Positions 1-8,168 of a DNA stretch of 35,754 nucleotides are shown here, one piece after another. The DNA is from Clostridiales bacterium (lineage in GTDB: Bacteria; Bacillota; Clostridia; Oscillospirales; Oscillospiraceae), in NCBI GenBank assembly GCA_004558025.1, contig SFEG01000018.1:1-35754 (forward strand), written 5' to 3'. The translations under genes were made by a program, and so were the position numbers. The number at the start of each line of letters is the position of its first letter. Position 1 is the first letter of the stretch. A model generated the notes under the pieces. The model was not told the DNA's origin, searched no databases, and saw nothing but the letters and a program-made list of their open reading frames with translations.

Positions 1-1
1 G

Positions 2-106
2 TGCCGTAACTGCGGACATATCGTAGTAGGAACCAAGGCTCCTGAGATCTGCCCTGTCTGCAAGCATCCTCAGGCATTCTTCGAAGTGCGTGCGGAAAAT
101 TACTAA
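2..106 (+). CDS. Rubrerythrin, C-terminal rubredoxin-like domain (partial, cut by window start)
   Basis: The first 34 codons read as a rubredoxin-like iron-binding tail with a CxxCG motif near the start and a CPVC motif about 17 residues later, ending in FFEVRAENY. This is the typical C-terminus of rubrerythrin, a peroxide-reducing non-haem diiron protein of anaerobes. The N-terminal four-helix diiron domain lies outside the window. The frame and both cysteine pairs are visible directly; the family assignment rests on the characteristic ending. Confidence 0.85.
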   Translation, partial: CRNCGHIVVGTKAPEICPVCKHPQAFFEVRAENY

Positions 107-527
107 GAATAATATTATTCTCGTCATGTCAGATGCACCCCACAAAACAAGAAGTGCACCCCACGTGTAGAATTGTATCAAAATGGCCTACCTTTTCCAC
201 ATCAGAACAAGCTCGCACCGTTCCGTTTCCGCCTGTCGGCGAAAACTGTACTTTGCTCCCTTGTTCTTCCTTTCAAACTCGAAGCGCACAGGCTTCGAGT
301 TTGTTTTTTGACGCAGGTGTTTCTCTGCTGGTACAAATCCAGCGAAAACACGGTAACCAATTTCGGCATGGTTCTGTTTAATGAATGAAAAGCCTATATT
401 AAACAGCCGTAAACACGGGAAATATGCAGGCTTCCATCCCCGAAATCCTTGAAAGCCCGGGAAAAATCTGATATATTTAATATAGTAATAGTTGTTTTTT
501 CAAAACACAGTGCAAAGGAGGCAGCTT
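107..527. other. Intergenic region without a convincing gene
   Basis: About 420 bp between the rubrerythrin tail and the amidohydrolase. Two near-direct copies of GTGCACCCCAC-like sequence lie at about 132-164, as often seen at mobile-element ends, but no partner is visible. A terminator hairpin is at 275-309. Short open frames here have no ribosome binding site or recognisable motif. Confidence 0.5.
275..309 (+). terminator. Rho-independent terminator
   Basis: Perfect 11-bp stem (275-285 with 292-302), 6-nt loop, followed by G and six T. It is on the + strand downstream of the rubrerythrin gene, with about 170 nt between them. Confidence 0.75.
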
Positions 528-2096
528 ATGAAAGTCTATCAAGGCAATGTTCTGAGCGTGAACAGCAAAAACGAGGTGTTCCGGTTTCTTGTGGAGGACA
601 AGGGGAAAATCCTTTTTGTAGGGGACGAGTTGCCTGAGGAGTACCGTTGCTGTGAAATCGTTGCGCTAGGCCAGCGTGCCTTAATCCCCACGTTTTGCGA
701 CACACACCAGCACTTTGCATCCTTTGCGCTTTTCAATGCGGGTCTGAATGTGATGGAGGCAAAGTCCAACACAGAGATTCTGGAAATGGCTTCCCATTTC
801 TATCAGCGTTCCCACGCGAAAACACTGATTGCTTTCGGCGCTTCTCCCTATTCGGTTGAAGAGCGGCGCCTCGTTTCCCGGGAGGAGCTGGACCGGGTAT
901 GCCCGGACAAGCCTTTCTTCATGGTGAAGTACGACGGTCACGCCTGCGTTGTCAACACCGTGCTTCTCCGGCAGATTGAGGACAAATGCAAGGGGCTTCG
1001 GGGCTATCATCCGGACAGCGGAGAAATGAATCAGGAGGCGTTCTTTGCGGTCTCCGACCATATTACCGCCAGCATACCCGTGCCTGAGCTGATTCATGAT
1101 ATGATGCTGGCCGTAAACTACGAGGCGTCCATGGGCATCGGCATGGTGCACTCCGTTTCCGGCGTCGGTTTCCCGAAGGATCTTGACATCCACATGGAAA
1201 CCTGGTTTGCCAGAGGGCTGTCCTCTGGTTTCCAGCTTCGTGTTTTCCCGCAAAAATTTGACGCGGAGAAGGCCGTGAAATTCAAGCTCGGCAGAGTCGG
1301 CGGCTGCTTCCAGTGCGCGCTTGACGGCTGCTTTGGCTCAACGGACGCCGCGCTCCTCTCCCCCTATGCAAACGACGATTCCAATTCCGGCGTCCTTTAC
1401 TACACCGATGAACAGGTGACTAAATTCTGCAAAGCAGCAAACCGGGCCGGAATGCAGATCGAGCTTCACGCCATCGGCGACAGAGCCTTCGCTCAGGCGG
1501 CAGCCGCCCTGAAAGCCGCCCTGGATGATTATCCCCGGGATGACCATCGTCACGGGATTATCCATGCCTGCCTCACTACCGAAGAAAGCCGTAAAATCTG
1601 CGCTGATTACCACATCCAGCTCCCCATGCAGGTGTCCTTTGATAATTGGAGGCAGGAGCCTGCCGAATATACGGAAATGATTCTCGGTAGAGAGAGAAAC
1701 ACGGCGCTCAATCCCGTCCGCACAATGAAGGATTTGGGCTGTACCATCGGCTTCGGCTCTGATGGTCCCTGTACTGACCCCAACCCCATCGTCTGGCTGT
1801 ACAAGGCCGTCAACCACAGCAATCCCAATGAGCGGGTTTCCATTCAGGACGCGCTTCGCATGTCTACCTATAACGGCTATTGGATCAGCTTTGACGAACA
1901 GGAAAGAGGTTCCCTGGAGGCCGGCAAGGTAGCGGACATGGTGATTCTTTCCCACAACCCATACAAGCTTGCGCCCGAGGAGCTGATGAAGCTCAGGGTT
2001 GAACAAACCATTTTGCGGGGCAAAGAGTTTTTACCCGAAACGGGAAGCTTTGTGCGTCCGATTCTCAAAGGCATTTTCAGCTCAAACAAGGCATAA
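528..2096 (+). CDS. Metal-dependent amidohydrolase, YtcJ/Amidohydro_3 family
   Basis: A 522-residue TIM-barrel hydrolase. The start at 528 is chosen because AAAGGAGG lies directly upstream; a longer frame from 492 has no such site. Family hallmarks are visible: the DTHQH metal-binding motif at about residues 58-62, a HAIGDRA motif near residue 314, and a GFGSDGPCTDPNP segment near the C-terminal end of the barrel. Members hydrolyse amide or related C-N bonds in diverse, mostly unknown, substrates and are cytosolic. It is followed after 15 nt by a response-regulator gene fragment, so the two may once have formed an operon. The substrate cannot be deduced. Confidence 0.88.
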   Translation: MKVYQGNVLSVNSKNEVFRFLVEDKGKILFVGDELPEEYRCCEIVALGQRALIPTFCDTHQHFASFALFNAGLNVMEAKSNTEILEMASHFYQRSHAKTLIAFGASPYSVEERRLVSREELDRVCPDKPFFMVKYDGHACVVNTVLLRQIEDKCKGLRGYHPDSGEMNQEAFFAVSDHITASIPVPELIHDMMLAVNYEASMGIGMVHSVSGVGFPKDLDIHMETWFARGLSSGFQLRVFPQKFDAEKAVKFKLGRVGGCFQCALDGCFGSTDAALLSPYANDDSNSGVLYYTDEQVTKFCKAANRAGMQIELHAIGDRAFAQAAAALKAALDDYPRDDHRHGIIHACLTTEESRKICADYHIQLPMQVSFDNWRQEPAEYTEMILGRERNTALNPVRTMKDLGCTIGFGSDGPCTDPNPIVWLYKAVNHSNPNERVSIQDALRMSTYNGYWISFDEQERGSLEAGKVADMVILSHNPYKLAPEELMKLRVEQTILRGKEFLPETGSFVRPILKGIFSSNKA

Positions 2097-2111
2097 CAGG
2101 CGGGAAGAACG

Positions 2112-2408
2112 ATGAAAACAGTAGCAGTCGCAGAGGATGAACCGATCACCCGGATGGATATTTACGCCATGCTTGAGGACCTGGGCTTTTCTATCGCCGG
2201 GGAAGCCTCCGATGGGTTTGATGCAATAGAGCTGTGTCGGCGCACAAGGCCGGATGTGATTCTGATGGACGTGAAAATTCCGATTTTTGACGGTCTTGCC
2301 GCGGCGGAAACCATAACCTACAAAGCATTCAGTATGGATTACTGGGAGACAAAAGATAAAATATTTTCCACAGACATTCCTACACCAGAAACGAAACGGC
2401 CTGTTTAG
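2112..2408 (+). pseudogene. Truncated ANTAR-type response regulator (receiver domain fragment)
   Basis: Starts with a good Shine-Dalgarno (GGCGGGAAG) and reads as the first ~68 residues of a CheY-like receiver: acidic pocket AEDEP near residue 8 and the phosphoacceptor aspartate in LMDVKIPIFDG. After about nt 2314 the frame leaves the family (no conserved Thr or Lys, no output domain) and ends in unrelated sequence. The N-terminal wording is typical of clostridial RNA-binding ANTAR antiterminators; that is an inference because the ANTAR domain is missing. It is probably non-functional. Confidence 0.75.
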
Positions 2409-2473
2409 CTAAAAACCGAATAGGAACTGGCTTTGAACACATGAGTAGAAATTTGAAACGGTGGTGTACGCGC

Positions 2474-2695
2474 ATGGGAAATAACGAAAAATTAGAATTA
2501 TACGAAGATCAGCCGATCCGGACTGCTTGGAACGAAACTGAGGAAGAGACCTTCGAAAAGTTCAAGGACAGCACATCGGAGATCAGTAGTATGACAGAGG
2601 TAACAGCATTCACTCTGGGCTTCAAACTGGGGCTACGTCTGACCGCTGAGGCGTTTATCGGCGGGAATGATGAGCAAAAACTAATCAGCGAATAA
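2474..2695 (+). CDS. Small chimeric ORF: Bro-N-like leader joined to a DUF6809-like tail
   Basis: A 73-residue frame from ATG 2474 (an in-frame ATG at 2441 is also possible; neither has a strong ribosome site). The first ~20 residues (LYEDQPIRTAWNE) resemble the opening of the Bro-N domain in the next gene (FFEDVPVRAVWDDE). The rest (SEISSMTEVTAFTLGFKLGLRL) resembles DUF6809, a short helical family common in clostridial mobile DNA. It looks like a recombinant remnant rather than a designed protein. Function unknown. Confidence 0.5.
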   Translation: MGNNEKLELYEDQPIRTAWNETEEETFEKFKDSTSEISSMTEVTAFTLGFKLGLRLTAEAFIGGNDEQKLISE

Positions 2696-2706
2696 TTACA
2701 CACGCG

Positions 2707-2735
2707 TCGCATCTAACGGATGCGATTGCGTTTTT
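2707..2735 (+). terminator. Short terminator-like hairpin
   Basis: 7-bp stem (2707-2713 with 2719-2725), then TTGCGTTTTT, between the DUF6809-like ORF and the Fic gene. The stem is short, so it is modest support for termination. Confidence 0.45.
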
Positions 2736-2761
2736 CGAATGACAGATCGGAGGCATATTCC

Positions 2762-3616
2762 ATGAATAAAACCTCAATACGCTTTTTTGAAGATGTTCCG
2801 GTGCGCGCTGTTTGGGACGATGAGAGTGCCAAATGGTGGTTTTGCGCCATGGATATTGCCGAGGCGCTTACGAAAACAAAGAACCCGCGTAAGTATTGGA
2901 ATACGATAAAAACGAGAAAATCTGAGTTGTCCTCAATTTGTAGACAACTGAAATTAAAAGCAAAAGACGGAAAATTTTATAATACCGACGTGGTGGATGA
3001 AGGCAGTCTGAACACTGTTCTGGCCCTGATCCCGAGCAAAAAAGCGGACGTTTTTGCCAAGTGGATGAAAAATATGGAAACATCCCTCGACGAAAAGAGC
3101 AAGCAAAAGGCGTATGAGCTGTTTGAAAGCGGATTCATAGATAATATCGAGATTGGTACAGCCAAGGGGCTGCAGCAGATCCACGGATATATTTTCGGCG
3201 GTCTGTATGACTTTGCCGGGCAGATCCGCACATTGAACATTGCAAAGGGCGGTTTCGCTTTTGCACCTGCAGCATATCTGGACGGAGCTCTTGCGCATAT
3301 CGAGGCCATGCCGGAAGACACGCTGGAAGCCATCGTGAACAAATATGTTGAAATGAACGTAGCGCACCCGTTCATGGAGGGTAACGGCCGCAGCACCCGT
3401 ATCTGGCTCGACTTGATTTTGAAAAAGAATCTGAAAAAGTGTGTGGATTGGAGCCAGATTGATAAGACGGAATACCTTGATGCCATGAGGGAGAGCGTTG
3501 ATGATCCGCATAGAATATTTGAGCTCCTGCAAGGCGCTCTGACCGACGATATCCATAGCCGCGAGATCATTATGAAGGGCATTGACTATTCGTACTACTA
3601 CGAAACAGAAGAATGA
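2762..3616 (+). CDS. Bro-N / Fic fusion protein, class III-type protein AMPylase
   Basis: 284 residues. Start 2762 is preceded by GGAGG at good spacing. Residues ~1-100 match a Bro-N (BRO/KilA-like antirepressor) domain, including VRAVWDDESAKWWFCAMDIAEAL. Residues ~105-284 are a Fic domain with the catalytic motif HPFMEGNGR at 202-210 and a flap (AKGGFAFAPA). The C-terminus carries SYYYE (277-281), matching the SxxxE autoinhibitory helix of class III Fic proteins such as Neisseria NmFic. Fic enzymes transfer AMP from ATP to target hydroxyls; a Bro-N partner suggests phage or mobile-element origin. Activity and target are inferred, not shown. Confidence 0.9.
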   Translation: MNKTSIRFFEDVPVRAVWDDESAKWWFCAMDIAEALTKTKNPRKYWNTIKTRKSELSSICRQLKLKAKDGKFYNTDVVDEGSLNTVLALIPSKKADVFAKWMKNMETSLDEKSKQKAYELFESGFIDNIEIGTAKGLQQIHGYIFGGLYDFAGQIRTLNIAKGGFAFAPAAYLDGALAHIEAMPEDTLEAIVNKYVEMNVAHPFMEGNGRSTRIWLDLILKKNLKKCVDWSQIDKTEYLDAMRESVDDPHRIFELLQGALTDDIHSREIIMKGIDYSYYYETEE

Positions 3617-3639
3617 TGAACCAATACAGGAGGAACACC

Positions 3640-3993
3640 ATGCAGTTTATTTGTTATCCGAAATGCACAACCTGTCAGAAGGCCAAAAAGTGGCTGGAGG
3701 AAAACGACATCTTATTCGACGAGCGGCACATCAAGGAAAACAACCCGACGGTCGAAGAGCTGAGGGCGTGGCACAAGCAGAGCAATCTGCCGCTGAAGAA
3801 GTTCTTCAACACCAGCGGTCTGCAATACAAGGCATTGCAGCTCAAGGACAAGCTGCCAACTATGAGCGAGAACGAGCAGTATGAGCTGCTGGCCTCTGAT
3901 GGTATGTTGGTCAAGCGCCCGATTTTGATTGGCGATGATTTTGTCCTCGTCGGATTCAAGGAAGCAGACTGGGCAGCCGCACTCGGAAAGTGA
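3640..3993 (+). CDS. ArsC/Spx-family thioredoxin-fold protein
   Basis: 117 residues from ATG 3640 (AGGAGG just upstream; a longer start at 3613 is less likely). The N-terminus has YPKCTTCQKAKKW, a CxxC redox motif of the arsenate-reductase-like/Spx fold, and the C-terminal KRPILIGDDFVLVGF is the usual end of this family. Members without the Spx RNA-polymerase contacts are usually annotated as arsenate-reductase-family proteins; no ars genes are nearby, so a thiol-redox role is more likely than arsenate resistance. The flavodoxin follows almost immediately, suggesting a two-gene redox operon. Confidence 0.85.
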   Translation: MQFICYPKCTTCQKAKKWLEENDILFDERHIKENNPTVEELRAWHKQSNLPLKKFFNTSGLQYKALQLKDKLPTMSENEQYELLASDGMLVKRPILIGDDFVLVGFKEADWAAALGK

Positions 3994-3999
3994 GTGATT

Positions 4000-4479
4000 A
4001 TGATGAGCAATAAACTGGTAGCATATTTCTCCGCCACAGGCAAAACGGCGAAAGTCGCTGAAAAGCTGGCGGTCGCCATCGGCGCTGATATTTACGATAT
4101 CAAGCCCGAGGTGAAATACACCAAGGCAGACCTTAACTGGATGAACAAGAAATCCCGCAGCAGCGTGGAGATGAACGACAAGAGCATCCGCCCGGCGATC
4201 ATTACCGGTGACGTGGATGTTTCCGGATACGATACAATTTACCTCGGCTTCCCGATCTGGTGGTACGTCGCGCCGACGGTCATCAACACGTTCCTCGAAG
4301 CTTACGATTTCACCGGCAAGAAGATCGTTCTGTTTGCCACCTCCGGCAGCAGCGGCTTTGGCAACACCGTGGCAGAGCTTCAGCCGTCCGCACCCGGTGC
4401 TGAGATCGTGGAAACAAAGGTGCTCAGCGGGATCATTACCGATGCGAAGATCAGCGCATTGATAGACGCCTGTAAATAA
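4000..4479 (+). CDS. Flavodoxin-like electron-transfer protein
   Basis: 159 residues from ATG 4000 (ATG 4003 and GTG 3994 are alternatives; the upstream stop is at 3991-3993, so translation is probably coupled). The FMN-phosphate loop is visible near the N-terminus as YFSATGKTAKVAE, followed by LGFPIWWYVAPTVINTFLE and FATSGSSGFGNT, the isoalloxazine-contacting loops of the Flavodoxin_4 type. It is a cytosolic FMN carrier or quinone/nitro-reductase-like protein. The partner is unknown; co-transcription with the thiol-redox gene upstream is likely. Confidence 0.88.
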   Translation: MMSNKLVAYFSATGKTAKVAEKLAVAIGADIYDIKPEVKYTKADLNWMNKKSRSSVEMNDKSIRPAIITGDVDVSGYDTIYLGFPIWWYVAPTVINTFLEAYDFTGKKIVLFATSGSSGFGNTVAELQPSAPGAEIVETKVLSGIITDAKISALIDACK

Positions 4480-4633
4480 TCGGATGGATTTGTGTTACTG
4501 GGGTTCTGGCCTTTACCACAAGTTGATTGAAAGAAATATCTTCATTTGCAGCGATTTCTTCTAACTGTTCTATAAGAGCGTTCGGCATACGAATGGTTTT
4601 GCTGGTCGCTTCGTTCTTCTGAACTACAAACAT
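4451..4633 (-). pseudogene. Truncated ribbon-helix-helix (CopG/Arc-like) DNA-binding protein
   Basis: The frame starts at ATG 4633 with a strong ribosome site (AAAGGGGGC) and a recognisable promoter. Its first ~40 residues (SKTIRMPNALIEQLEEIA...ISFNQLVV) match a ribbon-helix-helix repressor. After residue ~40 the sequence is unrelated and runs into the 3' end of the flavodoxin gene on the other strand. The junction near 4515 looks like a rearrangement that removed the end of the gene. Confidence 0.65.
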
Positions 4634-4678
4634 ACTGAAACTGCCCCCTTTCTATAAAATAGTTTAGCCTGTTTTTGA

Positions 4679-4707
4679 AATATAATATACATTCAAAAAT
4701 ACAGCAA
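4679..4707 (-). promoter_or_regulatory. Promoter of the truncated ribbon-helix-helix gene
   Basis: Read on the minus strand: TTGCTG (4707-4702), 17-nt spacer, TATATT (4684-4679), about 46 nt upstream of ATG 4633. Confidence 0.55.
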
Positions 4708-4716
4708 AAAAACTAC

Positions 4717-4745
4717 TTGCAAAATAGGAGCGACTATGTTATATA
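4717..4745 (+). promoter_or_regulatory. Promoter of the resolvase pseudogene
   Basis: TTGCAA (4717-4722), 17-nt spacer, TATATA (4740-4745), about 38 nt upstream of the resolvase ATG at 4783. It lies back to back with the minus-strand promoter at 4679-4707. Confidence 0.6.
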
Positions 4746-4782
4746 TGTAATATAGCAGTTTTTGTAAAGTGGATGGTACAAA

Positions 4783-5312
4783 ATGACATTTGGATATGCG
4801 CGGGTCAGCACAGATGACCAGAGCCTTGACCGTCAGATTGACGCACTCAACAGCTATGGCGTGGACGAACTGCTGACCGAAAAAATGACAGGCACGAAGC
4901 GCAACCGACCCGAACTGTAGGACGCTCTACAAAGGACTTGCTTGCGCTGGTGGAGCATTTTGAAAAACAGGGCGTTGTGCTTATCAGTCTGAAAGAGAGC
5001 ATTGACATCAGCACACCGACTGGCAAGCTGCTTGTGACTGTTCTCTCTGCTCTGTGCCAGTTTGAGCGTGATTTGACCGTACAGCGGACGAATGAGGGCT
5101 TGACCGCTGCAAGGGCGAGAGGGCGCAAGGGCGGCAGACCGCCGAAGGACGCAAAGACGGTGGAAAAGGCTTTGAAGTTATACAAAGCTCAAACCCATAG
5201 TGTTGCTGAAATCTGCGAACTATGCGGATTGGCACAGGGAACGCTATACAAAGCAATCCGAGAGCAGCAGGAACAGGAGAACCATAGTTTAGAAGGAGGA
5301 AAATCCCGATGA
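4783..5312 (+). pseudogene. Serine resolvase/invertase with internal deletion and frameshift
   Basis: The first 45 codons (4783-4920) give a resolvase N-terminus with the catalytic serine in YARVSTDDQ, then a stop. The reading resumes one frame over at about 4921 with RSTKDLLALVEHF and continues through the E-helix and the helix-turn-helix tail (KGGRPPKD... SVAEICELCGLAQGTLYKAI) to 5312. Compared with intact resolvases, about 20-25 residues carrying the ESLSRL part of the active site are missing, so it should be inactive. The stop overlaps the start of the next gene (ATGA). Confidence 0.85.
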
Positions 5313-6604
5313 AAGAGCATGAGTTCAAATGCAAGAAATGCGGTAATACATGGTACGCCACGGACAAAGACATTCGAGAGAGCCGCAAGCAGCAATCCAA
5401 TATTCAGAGAGCAAAACTCCAGAACGCTTCTGGGTTTCGTGGCAAGAAGTACACAAAAAGAAGTGCAGAAATCGCACGAATGCAGGAAACACAGAGCAAC
5501 CAAGACCCTTATCGTTGCTCAAGCTGTGGCTCACGAGATGTTGAAATTGTGGGAAGTACAGAGGGGAACGAAAGTAGTGGCGTAAGTTTGGGGCAGAAGC
5601 TTCTGATTGCACTTGCAGTTGTTTTTCTTCCGTTTATTGCAATCATTTTTCTTCTCTGGAAGAAGCCTTTTTCCCCTCGTGCTAACCGAATCTGCCTTAT
5701 CTATTGTGCAATTATGACCTGTTTTGTCATTATTGCCGCCGTTACATCTGGAAATCAGAAAGAGCCGAGCGGCAATCAAGGCACTACGCAAGGTAACGTC
5801 ACAAGTGATGATATGCAGAAGGACAACCTTGTGTATGATGTCACGCAGTTCTCCAAAATAAGCGGAGCAGAACTGATTGCCATTTTAGGGCAGCCTGACA
5901 GTGTGGACGAGGGAAAGTGCAACGGCGCTTTCGAAATCCCCTGTGTCTATTATGATTACAACAATGCAGAGGGGTTAGGCGAGGTTTCCTTTGTCCTTGT
6001 GAATAACAGTATTGTGCGCTTTACCTCATACCAGAACTATCCCTTTACTGACGGTGACGCGATTTTAGCGGAGTTTGGTATCGAAAAGGGCGAGAACTGC
6101 GTTACGGTCGCAAATACCGATGCCGCCTTGCGCTACCGCTGCCCCGCCGATGGCATAGATGACTTCCGCGCAGAGCTGATTGACGGAGATACTTTTGGCT
6201 ATCTTCAAGTTACTTATGATATGTCCTTCTACGAAGAATGGTACTTGCCTATGTCAATTTCGGATAAGTCGGATTATCAGTATTGGACGCAGGAGAATGT
6301 AAAGCAGCTATTAAAAGCACCTAAAAGCGCCGACTTTCCGAGTATCACGAATGGGTGGAGCTTTGGACGAAATCAGTATTATGTAGCTGTTCAGTCCTAT
6401 GTAGACGCTCAAAACTCTTTCGGTGCTCAAATTAGAAGTGAATTTACACTTATCTACTTTGCCGACACAAGTACGGTTGCGTATGCTGTTTTCGATGGCG
6501 AAGTGATTGCAGACAACGGCTATACAAAGACCGCTGACATGGTTAGTGGACTTTATGACGCTCAAAAGCAAAGCGAAGCATTAGCCAGCGCATCGGTCGG
6601 ATAA
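5309..6604 (+). CDS. Zinc-ribbon membrane protein of unknown function
   Basis: 431 residues. GGAGG precedes ATG 5309, which overlaps the resolvase stop. The N-terminus has a CKKCGNTW knuckle and a second CSSCGS knuckle near residue 70, together a probable zinc ribbon. Two hydrophobic segments follow (about residues 95-115 and 127-147), then a long presumably extracytoplasmic region beginning with GNQKEPSGNQG and containing a SmpA/BamE-like ILGQPDSVDEG stretch. The C-terminal half is acidic and Tyr-rich. I do not recognise a named family for the whole protein. It probably travelled with the resolvase. Confidence 0.7.
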   Translation: MKEHEFKCKKCGNTWYATDKDIRESRKQQSNIQRAKLQNASGFRGKKYTKRSAEIARMQETQSNQDPYRCSSCGSRDVEIVGSTEGNESSGVSLGQKLLIALAVVFLPFIAIIFLLWKKPFSPRANRICLIYCAIMTCFVIIAAVTSGNQKEPSGNQGTTQGNVTSDDMQKDNLVYDVTQFSKISGAELIAILGQPDSVDEGKCNGAFEIPCVYYDYNNAEGLGEVSFVLVNNSIVRFTSYQNYPFTDGDAILAEFGIEKGENCVTVANTDAALRYRCPADGIDDFRAELIDGDTFGYLQVTYDMSFYEEWYLPMSISDKSDYQYWTQENVKQLLKAPKSADFPSITNGWSFGRNQYYVAVQSYVDAQNSFGAQIRSEFTLIYFADTSTVAYAVFDGEVIADNGYTKTADMVSGLYDAQKQSEALASASVG

Positions 6605-6618
6605 AGCAATCAGCAGAC

Positions 6619-6648
6619 AAGCCGCTCTCGAACGTATGAGAGCGGCTT
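6619..6648 (+). terminator. Perfect 11-bp stem-loop after the zinc-ribbon gene
   Basis: AAGCCGCTCTC pairs with GAGAGCGGCTT around an 8-nt loop, 14 nt after the stop at 6604. The following sequence is only moderately T-rich (ATCATTTG), so termination is likely but not certain. Confidence 0.6.
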
Positions 6649-7549
6649 ATCATTTGCTGAACCGATAGGGGGTGAGCTTCATCGGAATTTTGCAGCAGCA
6701 ACTGCATTAAATATAAGAGCTTTAATTTTTGATTTGCGGATTTTGGCATATATGCCTCCTACACATCGGAGCCGCCTTTTGGAACGCCGGCAAGATCTTT
6801 GATGAATTTTTTTCTAATTGTATCACAGATTTGCAGTACTGTAAAGCAACGGCACAGCGGGCATGCAGCTTTCAGTCCGCAATTTCCGCCGAAGCGACAG
6901 CTTCGGGCACAGCTTCCGCATCTTCATCGTCGTCCCAATCATCATCAAACTGACTCAGGATCTCCTTTTTCAGCTCAGCGGCGTCAAAGTATCCGTTCCG
7001 ACTGCTTATTTTTAATGGTCGTTCAGTTCGACTTGCAGCACCATATCCATAAAACCGTAATCCGCCAGATTGATAACAAAAGCTTTTTTATATACAACGG
7101 AGAACAGACTGCCTGCAAAGACAGCACCTATGAGCTTGTATCAAAGATAGTATACCTGATCGGCGTCTCGTGTAAGGTGAACGATTCGTTTACTGTTCTA
7201 TCCTCTTCATCAACATGATCTCGGATTGCTTTTTGAGGATTTGAGCACCTCAGCACCAATGCGACATCCTTTCCGGCAGCTTCGGCGCTCAGGAAGAATT
7301 CCACCCACGCCGCTGTCAAAATGTTTAAAACCGGGTGTGGTCTGCATCAGCAATTCCGTTGCTTGCAGATTGCCGGCTGTCATGTGTTTCATGCTCAGAA
7401 ACTTCTTTCGCTGCATCGCATTCAGCCGGGCAAGCCAGGCACTACTCAAATAAACGGTGATTTTGTTATTTATTGTTCTGTTTGGCTGCATATTTTCTGC
7501 CTCGTAGGTCTCAGGTGACCCCCGGGACCCTGCGAATGGGAGCGCTTGA
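6649..7549. other. Degenerate region with minus-strand coding fragments
   Basis: No intact gene is visible. On the minus strand several short stretches look protein-like but lie in shifting frames: one from a possible ATG near 7477 (NKITVYLSSAWLARLNAMQ), one at 7319-7128 (SFTLHETPIRYTIFDTSS), one ending near 7013 (DYGFMDMVLQVELNDH) and one ending near 6892 (YFDAAELKKEILSQFDDDW). This pattern suggests decayed mobile-element genes. I cannot name the family. Confidence 0.4.
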
Positions 7550-7897
7550 TTAATGTTTTTTTCTAAAGGCTCCTCTGTCGGTTGTTTTTCCCAGTCGGAC
7601 CAATCTCGAAGCGATGCCGCCTGTTGAACGTTTGAAGTATTCGCATATTTCTTTGCGTGTTTTTCCTTCATCATACATGGCCGCAAGAATGCGGTCATCT
7701 TCACTTGTCCATGGTTTACCCGCATTCTCCGGCTGAGATTTTTGCATTTTTTCCGGAAGGGCAGAAAGAATCGCATGAAGCGCGCGGATAACATCCGGCT
7801 GATTGCAGGAATCCTCCGGGGCTAAAACCTCTCCGGTTAGTGGATTCACCCCATTGGCCAGACCTTCAATGATTTCTTTTGCACGAAGAATATCCAT
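7550..7897 (-). CDS. Small protein with helix-turn-helix-like C-terminus
   Basis: 115 residues. ATG 7897 is chosen because AGGAGAG lies 6 nt upstream. The N-terminal half (ILRAKEIIEGLANGVNPLTGEVL... VIRALHAILSAL) is a conserved-looking helical segment. The C-terminal half (WTSEDDRILAAMYDEGKTRKEICEYFKRSTGGIASRLVRLG) resembles a Myb/SANT-like or helix-turn-helix motif, often seen next to helicase genes. A helicase C-terminal fragment lies immediately upstream on the same strand, so this was probably the second gene of that unit. No enzymatic motif is visible. Confidence 0.65.
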   Translation of the reverse strand: MDILRAKEIIEGLANGVNPLTGEVLAPEDSCNQPDVIRALHAILSALPEKMQKSQPENAGKPWTSEDDRILAAMYDEGKTRKEICEYFKRSTGGIASRLVRLGKTTDRGAFRKKH

Positions 7898-7918
7898 AAT
7901 CAACTCTCCTCTATCCCA

Positions 7919-8046
7919 CTACCAACTTATCTGTCTTCTTAAATACTTAGCCGGTATCGTATGATCCTGCCGCCACGCGATATTCATCGGCTTCTCTCCG
8001 TTGTGCTTCACATAGTTTGCGGTGCCGAGACAGGTATAGGCTGCCG
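7919..8046 (-). pseudogene. C-terminal remnant of a DUF3427-type superfamily II helicase
   Basis: About 40 codons ending at 7919 read LGTANYVKHNGEKPMNIAWR then PIPAKY-like sequence, which resembles the extreme C-terminus of DEAD-type helicases with a DUF3427 domain. No helicase motifs remain. Upstream the frame passes directly into an interspersed repeat at about 8041-8046, so the rest of the gene was lost at a junction with that repeat. The family call is from memory of the motif and is moderate. Confidence 0.5.
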
Positions 8047-8168
8047 CACTATCGGGAAGCGGCAGCTTCACGGTTTTGTCGGCAGTTTCGACACCGGGAT
8101 ACCGCAATATACGTATCGGTAGGTGCGTCCGTGCGCCTCTGAAAAATCGCCTCTGAAAAATCGCCTCT
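8041..8168 (-). repeat. Interspersed repeat element, copy 1 (half copy)
   Basis: Contains the family core (GGGAAGCGGCAGCTTCACGG, then GTCGGCAG, CACCGGGATACCGCAATAT) and the terminal arm ending GCGCCTCTGAAAAA. The terminal TCGCCTCTGAAAAA unit is tandemly repeated (8144-8175). The other half is missing and replaced by the helicase fragment. It lies just beyond the native rpsI terminator. Confidence 0.85.

Noticed and set aside
310..420. tRNA-like hairpins after the terminator
   Set aside because: No cloverleaf with T-loop GTTCRA and acceptor pairing could be drawn.
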